From contig JASPKZ010009881.1 in the NCBI GenBank assembly GCA_030220185.1, positions 1-64,000 of the forward strand: a DNA stretch of 64,000 nucleotides, read 5' to 3'. The DNA is from Diploptera punctata. Its lineage: Eukaryota > Arthropoda > Insecta > Blattodea > Blaberidae. Position 1 is the stretch's first letter, and each line of letters starts with the position of its first letter. The notes under the pieces were generated by a model, which had not been told where the DNA came from, did not search any database, and saw only the letters and a list, made by a program, of their open reading frames with translations. Shown here one piece after another: positions 32,063 to 42,840 of this stretch. A program made the translations under genes and the position numbers.

Positions 32063-32739
32063 TATTTACAGCTAACTTTAAGGTTTATGGAACACACAGA
32101 TTCTAAGTCGCATTCCCTAACCTCAACCAACTATATCTATTTACAGCTAACTTTAAGGCTTATGGAACACACAGATTCTAAGTCGCATTCCCTAACCTCA
32201 ACCAACTATATCTATTTACAGCTAACTTTAAGGTTTATGGAACACACAGATTCTAAGTCGCATTCCCTAACCTCAACCAACTATATCTATTTACAGCTAA
32301 CTTTAAGGTTTATGGAACACACAGATTCTAAGTCGCATTCCCTAACCTCAACCAACTATATCTATTTACAGCTAACTTTAAGGTTTATGGAACACACAGA
32401 TTCTAAGTCGCATTCCCTAACCTCAACCAACTATATCTATTTACAGCTAACTTTATGGTTTATGGAACACACAGATTCTAAGCCGCATTCCCTAACCTCA
32501 AACAACTATATCTATTTACAGCTAACTTTAAGGCTTATGGAACACACAGATTCTAAGTCGCATTCCCTAACCTCAACCAACTATATCTATTTACAGCCAA
32601 CTTTAAGGTTTATAGAACACACAGATTCTAAGTCGCATTCCCTAACCTCAACCAACTATATCTATTTACAGCTAACTTTAAGGCTTATGGAACACACAGA
32701 TTCTAAGTCGCATTCCCTAACCTCAACCAACTATATCTA
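32063..32739 (+). repeat. 75-bp minisatellite, nine copies
   Basis: Nine near-identical 75-bp units (GAACACACAGATTCTAAGTC, GCATTCCCTAACCTCAACC, TATATCTATTTACAGCTAAC). Units differ by single bases (AAGGTTT/AAGGCTT, one ATGGTTT, a few others). Because 75 is divisible by 3 and the unit has no stop, one frame stays open for 217 codons with a 25-residue repeat (MEHTDSKSHSLTS...). I see no evidence that it is translated. Confidence 0.97.
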
Positions 32740-33067
32740 GTTTATATCTTCGATATCCAGTTCCCTAAGAACCATCCGAATTATTATCCTCCACCTACGC
32801 CAAGCCTTTCCTAATAGTATTTTCATTAATAAGTAACCTGAAAGCATTTCTGCTGCCATCTATTAGAACTACATAACCTGCTCATCTCAAATCTCTTAGG
32901 CGTAATAACCCTGTCAATAGTAGGTCATTAGCACACTTTAAGGAATTAGGCCTATTCATTCTGAAGCTCCTTACATTATCCATTCCCAATCCTTATGGAA
33001 CTAACTGAATATTTTTTTAAGATCATATATTCGAGCATTCTTTGTTTTTTCCCCTCAATACAAATTA
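32740..33067. other. Unassigned stretch
   Basis: AT-rich. TAGGCCTA at 32947-32954. Nothing else. Confidence 0.4.
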
Positions 33068-33611
33068 CACTGGTCAACATGATTTCTGTCTCATGAATAC
33101 CAATAGTTGTACTTAATGCAGTTTTTATCGTGTTTTCAAATATCTATTCGGAATTTCTCCATCACCCACAGTTTTTTATTTCAGTTTCAATTAATGGATT
33201 TAAATAATTATTTTTTTAATAAACGTTTTTTCGTCCATTTGTCCATTGTAAAATAAAACCAAATGAGCTAACTCAGGAGATTTCAGCTATGGAAAAGAGA
33301 TATCAAGGCAAATTGAATCCTATTATGTAGGCCGATTATTGTTGGACCATCAAGAGGAATGCTTCACAGGCGAAATATAGCAGAAAATCGTCATTTCTTA
33401 CTTTCTAGGTGAGTCCGAATGTTCGAATATTGTGTAGTTACGAATGTAGAAAATATTAAAGTGTTTGAAATTATAAATGCCTGTCTCTCGGAAACCTTGC
33501 GTGAAGAAGAAAACCCGATATCATATTTGAATTCAGGAGAAAAATATTATCAGATTCATATACTTTTTCTTTCTGAGACAAAAAAAGAAGTTTATTTTTT
33601 GTTGTTCAGTG
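33068..33611 (+). mobile_element. CACTG-ended non-autonomous transposon, copy 1
   Basis: A 544-bp unit with ends CACTGGTCAACA and TGTTGTTCAGTG (10 of 12 matching as an inverted repeat), flanked by tta on both sides. Full-length homologue in the opposite orientation at 55809-56354. CACTG ends recall CMC/Chapaev-type elements, but a 3-bp target is not decisive. Confidence 0.82.
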
Positions 33612-33739
33612 TTATCATTTTCAAATAAATGGAGTATGCATACCACAGACAGTTTATTACCATTTTATAGATATGTATATTCCATAATAAATTTAAAAAC
33701 TTATTATTTTATCTTATCCTACCTCTGTGTGGAAGGGGA

Positions 33740-33854
33740 AAAAAAAAAGAGAGAGAGAGAGAAGAGAGAGAAGAGAAAGAGAGAGAGAGAGAGATAGATA
33801 GAGAGAGATAGGTAGAGTGAGATAGAGAGAGAGATAGTTAGAGAGAGAGATAGT

Positions 33855-33897
<43 letters not shown>

Positions 33898-33920
33898 TAG
33901 AGAGAGAGAGAGAGAGAAAT
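33740..33920. repeat. GA microsatellite with GATA interruptions
   Basis: (GA)n interspersed with TAGATA and TAGTTA. Confidence 0.97.
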
Positions 33921-34124
33921 TATTTACTTTTAAATGTATAGGTTCTATTTGAGTTTACAACCCATCTGAACCGTTTTCAGTTAGGAAGTACGTATTTTAT
34001 CTTATTTACAGACGCAATAATATCAAGGTCGTATCGCGTCTAGGATTTTTAGGTTTTAAACCATTATTTTGTGTATTTCGAATGTATATTTTTAATGTGT
34101 TTTTAAACTAGGCGAATATGATAT

Positions 34125-34305
34125 GTACGATTGTGATTGACAGATGCTCTTTGGGGACTTTTGAGCCTTACATTTTGGTGATATTTTCTTACAAGCGAGG
34201 AAAAAATTACCCGAAGTGGAAACCTCAACCAAAAAACTACTTTTGAACCGGGATCGAACCCGAACACGCTGCGGTTAAGACAGCAACGTAACACCTAGAT
34301 CGCTA
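34125..34305 (-). mobile_element. SINE-C 5' half, diverged
   Basis: Minus strand: GGGTTCGATCCCGGTTC (B box), TTTTTTGGTTGAGGTTTCC, CTCGCTTGTAAGAAAATATC, and an AGGCTCAAAAGTCCCC-like region. Confidence 0.75.
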
Positions 34306-34840
34306 ATAGTAACAACAAAAACAATAATTATAAATACAAAAATGTTACTAAAATAATTTACCCGAAATACCGACTCTCTAGCTAAATTATTAAAACACAA
34401 ATTCGTAATCTCAGTAAAATAAGGCCGGAGAAAATATAGTCACACAGTGCGGACTCTCTTATTTTTTCTTCCTTTATATGTCGAAAAACTATATCAAAAA
34501 TCATAAACTAATTTTAACACCCCTGAAAGATTACGTAGGCTGATGGAGGGAAAAACTGTAGAGAGTGAATGTGTTGTGTAGGGGAGGTTGGGTGCCTCTC
34601 TTCGCTCTGAAAAACTGTGCAACCCCCTAACGTGGGAGTTGGACCATCTGTTACCAAAGCAACCCCTGCAGTTGTGGCCTATATCTGGTAACGCATTTAC
34701 GGTGGTTAATGAACCAGGAGCTCTCTGTTGTGTTTACGATGCGTTTTAATTGCGAGAATTACCTGCTATTAATGCAGGCACTACGATTTCCTCCCTCACT
34801 TGTTTCATTTTTATGTTGGAATTACTCTGCAAATAATTAT
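34306..34840. other. Unassigned stretch
   Basis: No recognisable element or ORF. 34540-34760 is GC-richer. Confidence 0.4.
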
Positions 34841-34844
34841 AATA

Positions 34845-34990
34845 CCGAATGTGTTGGCTAAAGCAGTTGCATTTGTGACCTATATTCGAGAGATCCTGTG
34901 TTCAAATACAGGGACCGATCAACCTGAATAAGGTTTCTTGTAATTGTCTCAATTGTTAAGGCAAATGGCGGGATGGAATAAAATGTCATT
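34845..34990 (+). mobile_element. SINE-E candidate (tRNA-like head)
   Basis: GTTGGCTAAAGCAGTTGC (A-box-like) and CCTGTGTTCAAATACAGGG (B box with a T-arm-like stem), then GATCAACCTGAATAAGG and AAATGGCGGGATGGA. Only one copy in the window. Confidence 0.55.
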
Positions 34991-35205
34991 GTCACGTTCC
35001 CTTTCATCCTTATTTTAATTAAAGTAAATTTGCACGAGACGCATCAATTCGATCTCTATTGAAAAAATGCAGAACAGACTGGAGAGATCACATCCAACGA
35101 ATACCAGGCTCGAGGTATAAAAAACTGCTCTACACAATAATGCAAAAAGAAAAAATGAATATAGGTCGACCATTGAAGAGATTGCGTGAACAACTTATTT
35201 ATTTT
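34991..35205 (+). pseudogene. LINE-3 C-terminal fragment
   Basis: One frame reads KKCRTDWRDHIQRIPGSRYK and NIGRPLKRLREQL, the WxDHIxRIP...GRPxKR module. It directly abuts a minus-strand Jockey-like 3' end at 35216. Confidence 0.8.
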
Positions 35206-35211
35206 ACTTTT

Positions 35212-35364
35212 TCTACCTGATAGAGTTAAGACCGTAAGTAAGATCTTCTCTTCCACGTCACTAGAGTTAAATTATACACATAATAAGAATAATTGATTAT
35301 CTACAATTATATTGTTAATCCATAATAGGCATAGGCTACATAATATACAGGTGATAAGGAAAGA

Positions 35365-35396
<32 letters not shown>

Positions 35397-36170
35397 TTAA
35401 CAATAATCCATTCATCCATAGTAATTCTGCCCGAAGGCAGGTCCTTCACTGCAATCATAGCATTTTCATGCTATGCTTGCAGCTTTACTAGGGAATTGTA
35501 GGTGTGGTAGCTTCCCGTTGCTTTCCACACCGGTGAAGGATGATGATGAAGATGATAATAAGGATGATGATGATGGCCATATGATTTCGGGGACCTTTGG
35601 GCCTTAAAGTTTTCCTGACATTGTCTTACAGGCGAGGAAAAGCCCCGATAAAAACCTCACCCAAAAAAACTGCCCCGACCGGGGATCGAACCCGGGCCCG
35701 CTGCGTGACAAGGCAGCACGCTACCTCGAGACCACAGCGGTGGACCTTAACAATAATAATAACCTATAATTTAAATAAGTAATTGCCTTGGTAAAGAAAG
35801 TGTAAAATATAAAATAATAATAGAAGTATACATGGAACACGGTGACGTATTATATTGTCTAAGGAAATATTTAATGAGCTGTTTTTGAGTCGGGCAGTCC
35901 TTAATATACGAAAGGAGGAAATTCCAAAGTCGAGGAAGGATGAGGAATAGAGAAGTGAGATGTTCGATGTAGAGATACAACTAGAGTTAAATTTTCTCTA
36001 GAACGTGTGTATAAGTAATGGTGGGAAGATAGTGAATGGAAGCGAGTTGAAATGCAAAGGTTTGATGAGGTGGACAGTGTTTTATGAGAGACGGAATGGG
36101 CGAGAAGGCCTATTCCTTGATGATGACATAAATGCGAAAAACAGATAAAGGATACACGGAATAAACACAA
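35212..36170 (-). pseudogene. Jockey/CR1-like LINE C-terminus and 3' end, with nested SINE-C
   Basis: Minus strand: SLSSHHYLYTRSRENLTLVV, SLHRTSHFS and LPRLWNFLLSYIKDC at 36110-35880, then AT-rich 3' UTR, then the 3' end GTGGAAGAGAAGATCTTACT-TACGGTCTTAACTCTATCAG at about 35262-35216. SINE-C (35408-35746) sits in the UTR. Confidence 0.85.
35408..35746 (-). mobile_element. SINE-C, full length, with 11-bp TSD
   Basis: Head CCACCGCTGTGGTCTCGAGG, B box GGGTTCGATCCCCGGTCGG, a (CAT)n middle, 3' end TACTATGGATGAATGG. TSD ttaacaataat at 35397-35407 and 35747-35757. Possibly the youngest-looking SINE-C here. Confidence 0.96.
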
Positions 36171-36461
36171 AACAACCAGAATCTACACAATTTACAGATA
36201 TACTTTGCGTCTTATGATTTCTAGGTTAGTTGGCGGTCAGTTAAAAATTATATCTATGCCTCTATACCTTATGTCTCTAACTGCGATTTTTATTGTTAAT
36301 TTTACCTTTTCTATTCCCGTTGATTTGCCAAAAATAAGCGTTTCCTGGTTTTTGTGCTGCATACTTAAAAGTCGAGGGTAAAAATGAGAGTATTGGAATG
36401 TTTGACTTAACAATAAGCTGCAACCGACTGGGGAGATAAAAAATTACCCTAAAGAGTTTAA
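36171..36461. other. Unassigned stretch
   Basis: A weak minus-strand reading (NQETLIFGKSTGIEKVK) might be a decayed LINE piece. Otherwise nothing. Confidence 0.35.
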
Positions 36462-36579
36462 CTAGCTAATAACCACCGGCTTACGATTGCTACGCCAAAT
36501 AAATGAAATTTTAATGTGCTTTTATGGTTTCTTTAATAAGTAAAAGAAAAAATAATTACAAATGTAATATTTTTAGATA

Positions 36580-36930
36580 CCCCGTCTTGATTACCCGGCG
36601 TTGCCTGGGAATCTTCTTATCCCGATCTTCTTGATATAAATGAGCTGAAATACGAAAATTAATGGTGTTTTATGTTTAGTTAAATAAATAATGGGAAACA
36701 ATTTATATCGTAATTAGTTTTTAGATAACCCTGTACTGTTTACCCGGCGTTGTCCGGGAATCTATTCATTCCGATCTCCTTGGCATTAAATGAGCTGAAA
36801 GACAAAAATTAATGTACTTCTAATGATTTGTTGAATAAGTAAAATGAAGAATAATTATAAATGTATATCGTAATTATTTTAAAGATCCCCGTGCTGATTA
36901 ACCCGGTGTTGCCTGAGAATCTACTTAATT
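36580..36930 (-). repeat. Tandem Helitron 3'-end units
   Basis: Three units of about 150-160 bp each contain ACCCGGCGTTGCCTGGGA (36593), ACCCGGCGTTGTCCGGGA (36742) or ACCCGGTGTTGCCTGAGA (36901). On the minus strand these form the hairpin TCCCGGACAACGCCGGGT, typical of Helitron 3' ends. A further unit remnant resumes at 39318, after the LINE. Confidence 0.75.
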
Positions 36931-37089
36931 TTTAATTAATTTGGTGAATAAAATTAATCATTTGAACATTTTAAAATAATAAATATAAAGCATCTATTTT
37001 TGCTTATATTATTATAAATTAATATATAACTAATTACTTTCTTCTGTATTATTGGTTATAATCCATTACATTATATGGTTTATATTATT

Positions 37090-38960
37090 TTATGTATATC
37101 ATTCTCCATTCCATTAATTCTCTTGTTAGAATAAGTCTTATTCCCAATACATTATTATTTTTTATTTGTATGACTAAAATAGACATTCTTAAAGACTTAT
37201 CCCCATCCCCCAATATAGGAAGAGATAAATTTTACTTTAACGACATTTCGCCTATAGACGTTAAAAAAAGCACTCAAGCGGATTAAATCCAATGCACAAG
37301 GAACAGATAACATCAGCATTTTAATGCTAAATAAAATCATTGACATTATAACTACCCACAGTGACTCATATTTTTAATGCTTCCCTTATAACTTCTATCG
37401 TCCCTACTGTATGGAAACAGTCTAGAGTTTCGGCCTATACCAAAAATAAGTACACCAACTAACTGTAATGACTACCGACCGATTAGCATCCTTCCGACAT
37501 TATCTAAAGCCCTGGAAACATATGTACATAAGCAAATGACTGAATATCTCCAAGAAAATCACACCTCCTTGATCCTTATCAATCCGGCTTTAGATCTGGG
37601 TCATAGCACAACCACAGCTTTGCTAAAAAATTACTGAAGATATTCGTGAAGCCGTGGACAGACGTCAATTGACTCCATTAACCTTACTTGACTTCAAGCA
37701 AAGCTTTTGACACAGTAGACCACGACCTTACTTATGATAAAGCTCAAGCACCTACACTTGTCTGACACGCGCTGTATCCGGTCGACTCATACCTGCACGG
37801 TCGTCAACAATACGTTTCATTAAACTCTAGATCTTCGTCTTGGCGCAACGTGCCGGCATGGAGTCCCCCAGGGCAGTGTTCTCGGACCTCTTCTTTTCTC
37901 AATCTACATAAATGACTTGCCAACTGTACTAAAGCACTACCGTTGTTATCACCTCTACGCTGATGATCTCCAAATTTACCTACATTCACCTCCTCATTCT
38001 CTCTATAACAGCTTGACAAAAAATGAACGACGATCTCATATCCATCTTTAACTGGTCTTCAAAGTATCGGTCTAAATCTAAATCCTAACAAGTCACAAGT
38101 AATTCTAATGGGACAACAAAGACTGCTTACAACCTTTGACATATCTACACTTCCAAACATTACTATAAATAATATAATTATCCCTTATTCTTCTTCAGTA
38201 ATAGATCTTTGGACTACATCTAGACGCAAATTAACCTGGCAAACACAAGGGAAACACATATGTAAAAAGACTTTCTCCATCTTACATTATCTTAGACGTT
38301 TAAAAAAATTTCTCCCAGTTTCGTTAAAACAAATCCTTGTGCAGAATCTTGTGTTACCACACTTCGATTATTGTGACATTATATATAATGATATAAACTA
38401 TGACTTGTCGCAGAGACTGCAGCGTGTTCATAATGCTTGCCATTCGATTCATTTTCAATATCCGCCGTTATGACCATATTTCCGAACACTTTAATAACCT
38501 CTCTGGGCTCCGTCTTACTGACAGACGTAAATTGCACTCCCTTTCACTACTTTTCAAGCTTCTGAATTCCTACATCCCACTTACCTGGCGTCCAGATTTG
38601 AGAAGTTATCCTACTACCACAATATTGACACTAGATCACAAGATAGCAGTCTGCTAACACTTCCTCTTCATAGCAACTTCCTCCTATTCTACTTCCTTCA
38701 CAGTAGCCTCTGCCCGCTCCTGGAATCTCCTTCCTCAAGATATCAGGGGTTGCCGCACACTTGGAACCTTTAAGTCACGCTTATACAGTTACCTGTTGTC
38801 TAATAATTAATTTTTCTCTATTTATATAATTTTATACTATGGTCAATCTTTCCTCGTTTTTTTTATATATATTGTACATATTATATATTAATTCGTTAAA
38901 TTTAGAGTAAATCAAAATACATTATAAATATTAATTGTATTGTATTCATAACTTGTAATC

Positions 38961-39008
<48 letters not shown>

Positions 39009-39114
39009 TGTAATTTAAGATTTAAGACTATTTTTTTTTTGTTTGTATTTTTTTAAACCTGGTTGAGTGGTAGACAAGGCCTTAAGGCCTTAACTCTGCC
39101 AGGTAAAATAAAGC

Positions 39115-39160
<46 letters not shown>

Positions 39161-39165
39161 ATTTA
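37090..39165 (+). pseudogene. Jockey/CR1-like LINE ORF2 (RT) with 3' end and TTA tail
   Basis: The longest LINE remnant here, about 2 kb with many frameshifts. In order: IDILKDLSPSPNIGRD and IKSNAQGTDNISI (start of the RT region), CNDYRPISILPTLSKALETY-like (about 37470), an LLDF-KAFDTVDHD-like box (about 37685), [15 protein letters not shown] (about 37865), [13 protein letters not shown] (RT catalytic YADD, about 37958), NKSQVILMGQQRLL, ILVQNLVLPHFDYCDIIYND, and a C-terminus like WNLLPQDIRGCRTLGTFK (about 38720). The 3' end AAGGCCTTAAGGCCTT and CTGCCAGGTAAAATAAAG precede the (TTA)n tail at 39115-39162. The endonuclease region is missing. Confidence 0.9.
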
Positions 39166-39317
39166 TGTAAAAATGAAACTGGCCCCAACTTTAAATGTAT
39201 ACCTATATTCTATTTGTATTATTCATGTAACTGAACTGCACCCGAGCACGAGTACTTGCTCATTCGGGTGTCAATACTGTGTATAACATTTATTTGTAAA
39301 TAAAATTTATTCTTATT
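39166..39317 (+). mobile_element. 3' end of a second LINE family
   Basis: Hairpin CACCCGAGCACGAG/CTCATTCGGGTG (39239-39271) followed by TTGTAAATAAAATTTATTC and TTATTCTTA repeats, an independent LINE 3' end. The Jockey-like LINE lies immediately upstream, so it may have inserted into this one. Confidence 0.6.
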
Positions 39318-39820
39318 CTTATCTCGATCTTCTTGGCATAAATGAGCTAAAAGACAAAATTCGTTATTGTGAGTTATCCGTAAAAGAATACCCGCCACGT
39401 GCTTCTATGCTTGCACCAGGAATCTACGTACTTGTCTCGATCTCTTGGCACCAATGAAAGATAAAATGGTTATTTGAGTTATCCGTAAGAGATAACATAT
39501 GATGTCGCTGGACTTTTTGTAGAGCGTTTTGAGATATTCAATTCTGTGTGCATTCATTGTGTGTATTTGTTATGGTTTAGAGCAGCGTAAGCCATTTGAG
39601 AGCCCAAAGAGCTACTTTTTTCACGTTTTCCACTACAAAGGGCAATTTTAAGGGTGTAGGAGTTGAGTACCGCAACTCTCTTCTAGCCTATGTTCATCCG
39701 GGGAATCTCCTGAACATTTTGCAAATAGCCCCATCACAATCGGATCAACGGTATGGCCGCGCATAAAGTACAAACAAACAAACAAACAAACAAACACACA
39801 AACAAACATTCATTTATATA

Positions 39821-41173
39821 CAGGGCAAGTCAAAATGTTGTGCAGGTTTTCAGAAATTTATTATGTGAAATGTAATGAACATATAATATTGTGAGACATA
39901 TTGTATGAAAGGTAAACTCTCAAAGTTTTTTTTTTAAATATTCACAGATGTTCTATGTGAGCGCCTTTTGTTACACGACAGATGTCAAGCCGATATTCAA
40001 TCTCCTGCCAAACTTTCTGTAGCAGTCCGCGGTCGATCATCAGCAATGGCTGCTGTGATGCGGGCACGCAGTTCATGCAGTGTTGTTGGAAGTGGTGGTA
40101 CGTAAACATGATCCTTTACAAGACCCCACATGAAGAAATCACACGGGGGTTAGATCTGGTGAACGAGGTGGCCAATGAATGAGTTGTTGATCACCCTGAG
40201 ATGCACGGCCTATCCAGCGTTGTGGTAAAGCCGTATTCAAATGGTCTCGAACACTGCCATGGTAATGTGGAGGGGCACCATCCAACTGCAGAATGAAATC
40301 TGGACTATCCGCTTCAAGCTGCGGAAGGAGCCATTGTTGTAGCATATCAAGGAAAACATGTCCGTTCACAGTACGTTCATGAAAGAAAAAGGGCCCATAA
40401 ACCTTTGCATGGGAAATGGCACAAAAGACATTCACTTTCGGAGAATCGCGTTGATGTTCCAGAGTTGCATGGGGGTTACCAGTTCCCCAAATCCTTACAT
40501 TGTGTCTATTCACTTTTCCTGAAAGGTGGAAAGTCGCTTCATCACTGTAAACTACCCTCTCATGGAACTCATTCTCTTCCATTAATGCGAGAAAATCAAC
40601 ACAGAAGGACGCTCGCAAAGCATAAATCGGCGGGTTTTTAAGGCTTGAACCAGTTGCAAGTGGTAGGGTTTCATCTGTAAACGTTTCCGGAGAATCCGCC
40701 ATACAGTTTTTTGTGGTAGTTGAAGTTCTGTCGCTCCCCGGTAGGTGGATTTCTGTGGACTCCGCACGAAGCATGTGCGAACGCGTTCGACTGTCTCTTC
40801 ACTCGTCGACGGACGGCCAGTCGATTTTCGTTTACAGATACAGCCTGAATCCCTAAATTGTGTGTACCACTTACGAATGGATCTCCCATCCGGCGGGTCT
40901 TTATCGTATCTGGTACGGAAATGTCGTTGAACACTAGTCACAGAGTTGTTTACATGGTAATCAAGCACACAGAAAGACTTCTGATCCCCAGTCAACGCCA
41001 TTTTCCTTTACTGCTCTGCTGTTGACATCTTGCGGGTGAACGCGGAACTTTAGAAGTGGACAACTAAACTTTGAGAGTTTACCTTTCATACAATATGTCT
41101 CACGATATTATACGTTCATTACATTTCACATAATAAATTTCTGAAAACCTGCACAACATTTTGACTTGCCCTG
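39821..41173 (-). mobile_element. Tc1/mariner element, DD41D, with long TIRs
   Basis: A 1353-bp element: CAGGGCAAGTCAAAATGTTG at 39821 is the inverse of CAACATTTTGACTTGCCCTG ending at 41173. The TIRs extend about 108 bp on each side (39821-39928, 41066-41173) with few mismatches. TA flanks both ends, as expected of this superfamily. It inserted into the TA-rich 5' end of the Helitron. Confidence 0.95.
39942..41001 (-). pseudogene. Mariner-like transposase, two frameshifts
   Basis: The cut-and-paste transposase starts at ATG 41001 and ends at a TGA at 39944-39942. The N-terminal HTH region is KSFCVLDYHVNNSVTSVQRH and the second HTH is TGRPSTSEETVERVRTCF and RGATELQLPQKTVWRIL. The catalytic core has VVYSDEATF (first D), QLDGAPPHYH (second D) and RSPDLTP (third D), with 41 residues between the second and third, hence DD41D. 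The frame changes near 40640 and again near 40139, just after the third D; the C-terminus reads FFMWGLVKDHVYVPP. The reading frame is otherwise clean, about 353 codons, so the decay is recent or the shifts are assembly errors. Confidence 0.93.
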
Positions 41174-41213
41174 TATATAGGCTACACATATATATTAGAT
41201 TATTCTACCAGTT

Positions 41214-41562
41214 TGGGCCCATAAATATCAATGGTCAGTGGAGAATACAACAAAGTACTGTATGACAAATACAATGAACCTTACCTTGTCAATTTTATTA
41301 AGTTAAACAAATTGGAATGGGCTGGCCATGTACAAAGGCTGTCAACAGACCGAGCACCAAAAAAGGTGCTTACAGCTAGTTTTATGGGAAACAGACGAGT
41401 TGGAAGACCGAAAAAACGATGGGAGGGTGGTATTAAGGAAGATGCTGCAAATCTACTTATGTATCGCAACTGGAGGCTTGCTGCGCAAAATAGAAATGAC
41501 TGGAGGCCAAAGCTCGATTTTGAGCCAATCAGCCATTTGATGAATGGCTAGATGGATGAATT
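41214..41562 (+). pseudogene. LINE C-terminal fragment nested in LINE-2
   Basis: An open frame of 106 codons (41231-41551): YLVNFIKLNKLEWAGHVQRL, KKVLTASFMGNRRVGRPKKR and WRLAAQNRNDWRP. This is the GHVQRL...GRPKKRW C-terminus of a LINE different from LINE-2. It is flanked by attattctaccagtt (41199-41213) and attattctaacagtt (41563-41577), a probable 15-bp TSD with one mismatch, and this sequence is LINE-2-like. Confidence 0.8.
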
Positions 41563-42016
41563 ATTATTCTAACAGTTGTATTAAATGGAAGCGAAAACAT
41601 GGACTCTTACTCTAAAGGAGGAAAGGGGGTTACGAGTATTTGAGCATAGGAATTTTTTTTTTGGAACAAAGAGAGGTGAACAGACAAGTGAATGGAGACG
41701 ACTACATAACAGTGAACTACATGGTCTTTATAGGCAGCCAGATATAATAAAACAGAAAGTCTCGTAGACTGCGATGTGCAGGACATGTGGCACGAATGGG
41801 AATGAAAGACGTGCATGGAAGCTTCATGTAGAAAGCCAGAAGGAAAACGCCCGGTTGGTAGAGCAATAATGAGGTGGGAGAATAGCATTAACTATGATTT
41901 GAGGGAAGTAGATTATACAGGGAATGACTGGAAAGCATTAGCTCAGGATAGGAATGTATAGAGTGCTTATGTCCGAGCGGCCATGAACTTATGGGTTCGA
42001 TAGTGCCAGCGAGTAA
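41563..42016 (+). pseudogene. LINE-2 3' fragment
   Basis: Encodes KTWTLTLKEERGLRVFEHR, GTKRGEQTSEWRRLHNSEL and LHGLYRQPDI, then shifted GNEWKALAQDRNV-like sequence, and ends GGTTCGATAGTGCCAGCGAG with TAAGTA. Confidence 0.88.
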
Positions 42017-42102
42017 GTATTCGAATAATTACAAATAGAAACTTCAGAACTAATTCATTCCCTTTAATTTTGCTTTCTTAAATCTAAGTAATTTTGTGAG
42101 AT

Positions 42103-42104
42103 TA

Positions 42105-42155
<51 letters not shown>

Positions 42156-42157
42156 GC
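42103..42157. repeat. TTA array
   Basis: Uninterrupted (TTA)n. Confidence 0.96.
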
Positions 42158-42840
42158 CATACCTTTATGAGCAGGAATTTTTATAGTAATATAAAAAAGA
42201 ATATTAATTAAAAAAAAAATGAGAATTTTTATGTAAACCCACAACATTGCTTATGATCTATAGTAAACATGGCGAAGACATGTTGAGTATCAATATCATT
42301 AGCGGTATAGGGAAGGTAATTAAAGCTTAATGCTTCACCTTATTTGACACTAGAGAGTGCGAATAACGTGCATCTGCAAATTGCTTATCTCGCTCTGGTG
42401 AGAAACTTGTGCAAAGAATGTCTGCAATAAACTGGAAGCACGTCCCTTGACCTCACCGAATTCTGCTCACGTCAGCGCGCCAATAAATTTCCTAAAGTGA
42501 TTTAGTCTCGCGTGCCACTGGAGTCTATAAATGCTACAAAATGAAATAGTATATAATATAATAGCTACCATTATTATTACTATTATTATTATTATTATTA
42601 TTAATTATATTATTATTATTATTATTTATTCGTTTCCCCTAATTAAGGACATCTGGAGAGATTATTCATCGTTCTAAAGATAACTTTTATGTTAAATAAA
42701 CATAATTAGGTCTACAATAAAAAATTTTAGTCTATTACAATAGTTATTTTCTTCACTCTCTTTAGATTTTTTCTCAAAAAGACATTTATTTTTTAAATTT
42801 ATATTACCTTCTTGGGAAAGTTAAATTACAAATATATAAT
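42158..42840. other. Unassigned stretch
   Basis: Includes a small TTA array at 42568-42630. The 42300-42540 part is GC-richer and looks single-copy. No gene seen. Confidence 0.4.

Larger units (their letters stand above)
36462..41199 (-). mobile_element. Helitron-ended composite with nested LINE and mariner
   Basis: Read on the minus strand it starts TCTAATATATATGTG at 41199, preceded by A, and ends TGGTTATTAGCTAG at 36462, followed by T. That fits the A|TC...CTAG|T rule. The 3' part carries three hairpin-bearing tandem units (36590-36930). Inside are a Jockey-like LINE (37090-39165), another LINE tail (39166-39317) and a mariner (39821-41173). Outer-element sequence resumes at 39318 (CGATCTTCTTGGCATAAATG). 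No Rep/helicase coding. The left boundary is the less certain. Confidence 0.6.

Noticed and set aside
32063..32739. CRISPR array or repeat-protein gene
   Set aside because: The whole 75-bp unit is repeated with no unique spacers; coding is unproven, so I call it a minisatellite.
33419..33628. Small protein shared with 55806-56003 (MFEYCVVTNV...)
   Set aside because: Both lie inside the CACTG-ended repeat; indels shift the frame between copies, so similarity follows from DNA homology rather than coding selection.
36580..36930. CRISPR-like array
   Set aside because: The three units are long, diverged, not spacer-repeat organised, and the genome is eukaryotic.
40405..40930. Plus-strand open frames within the mariner
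   Set aside because: Shadows of the minus-strand transposase, which explains the conservation and composition.
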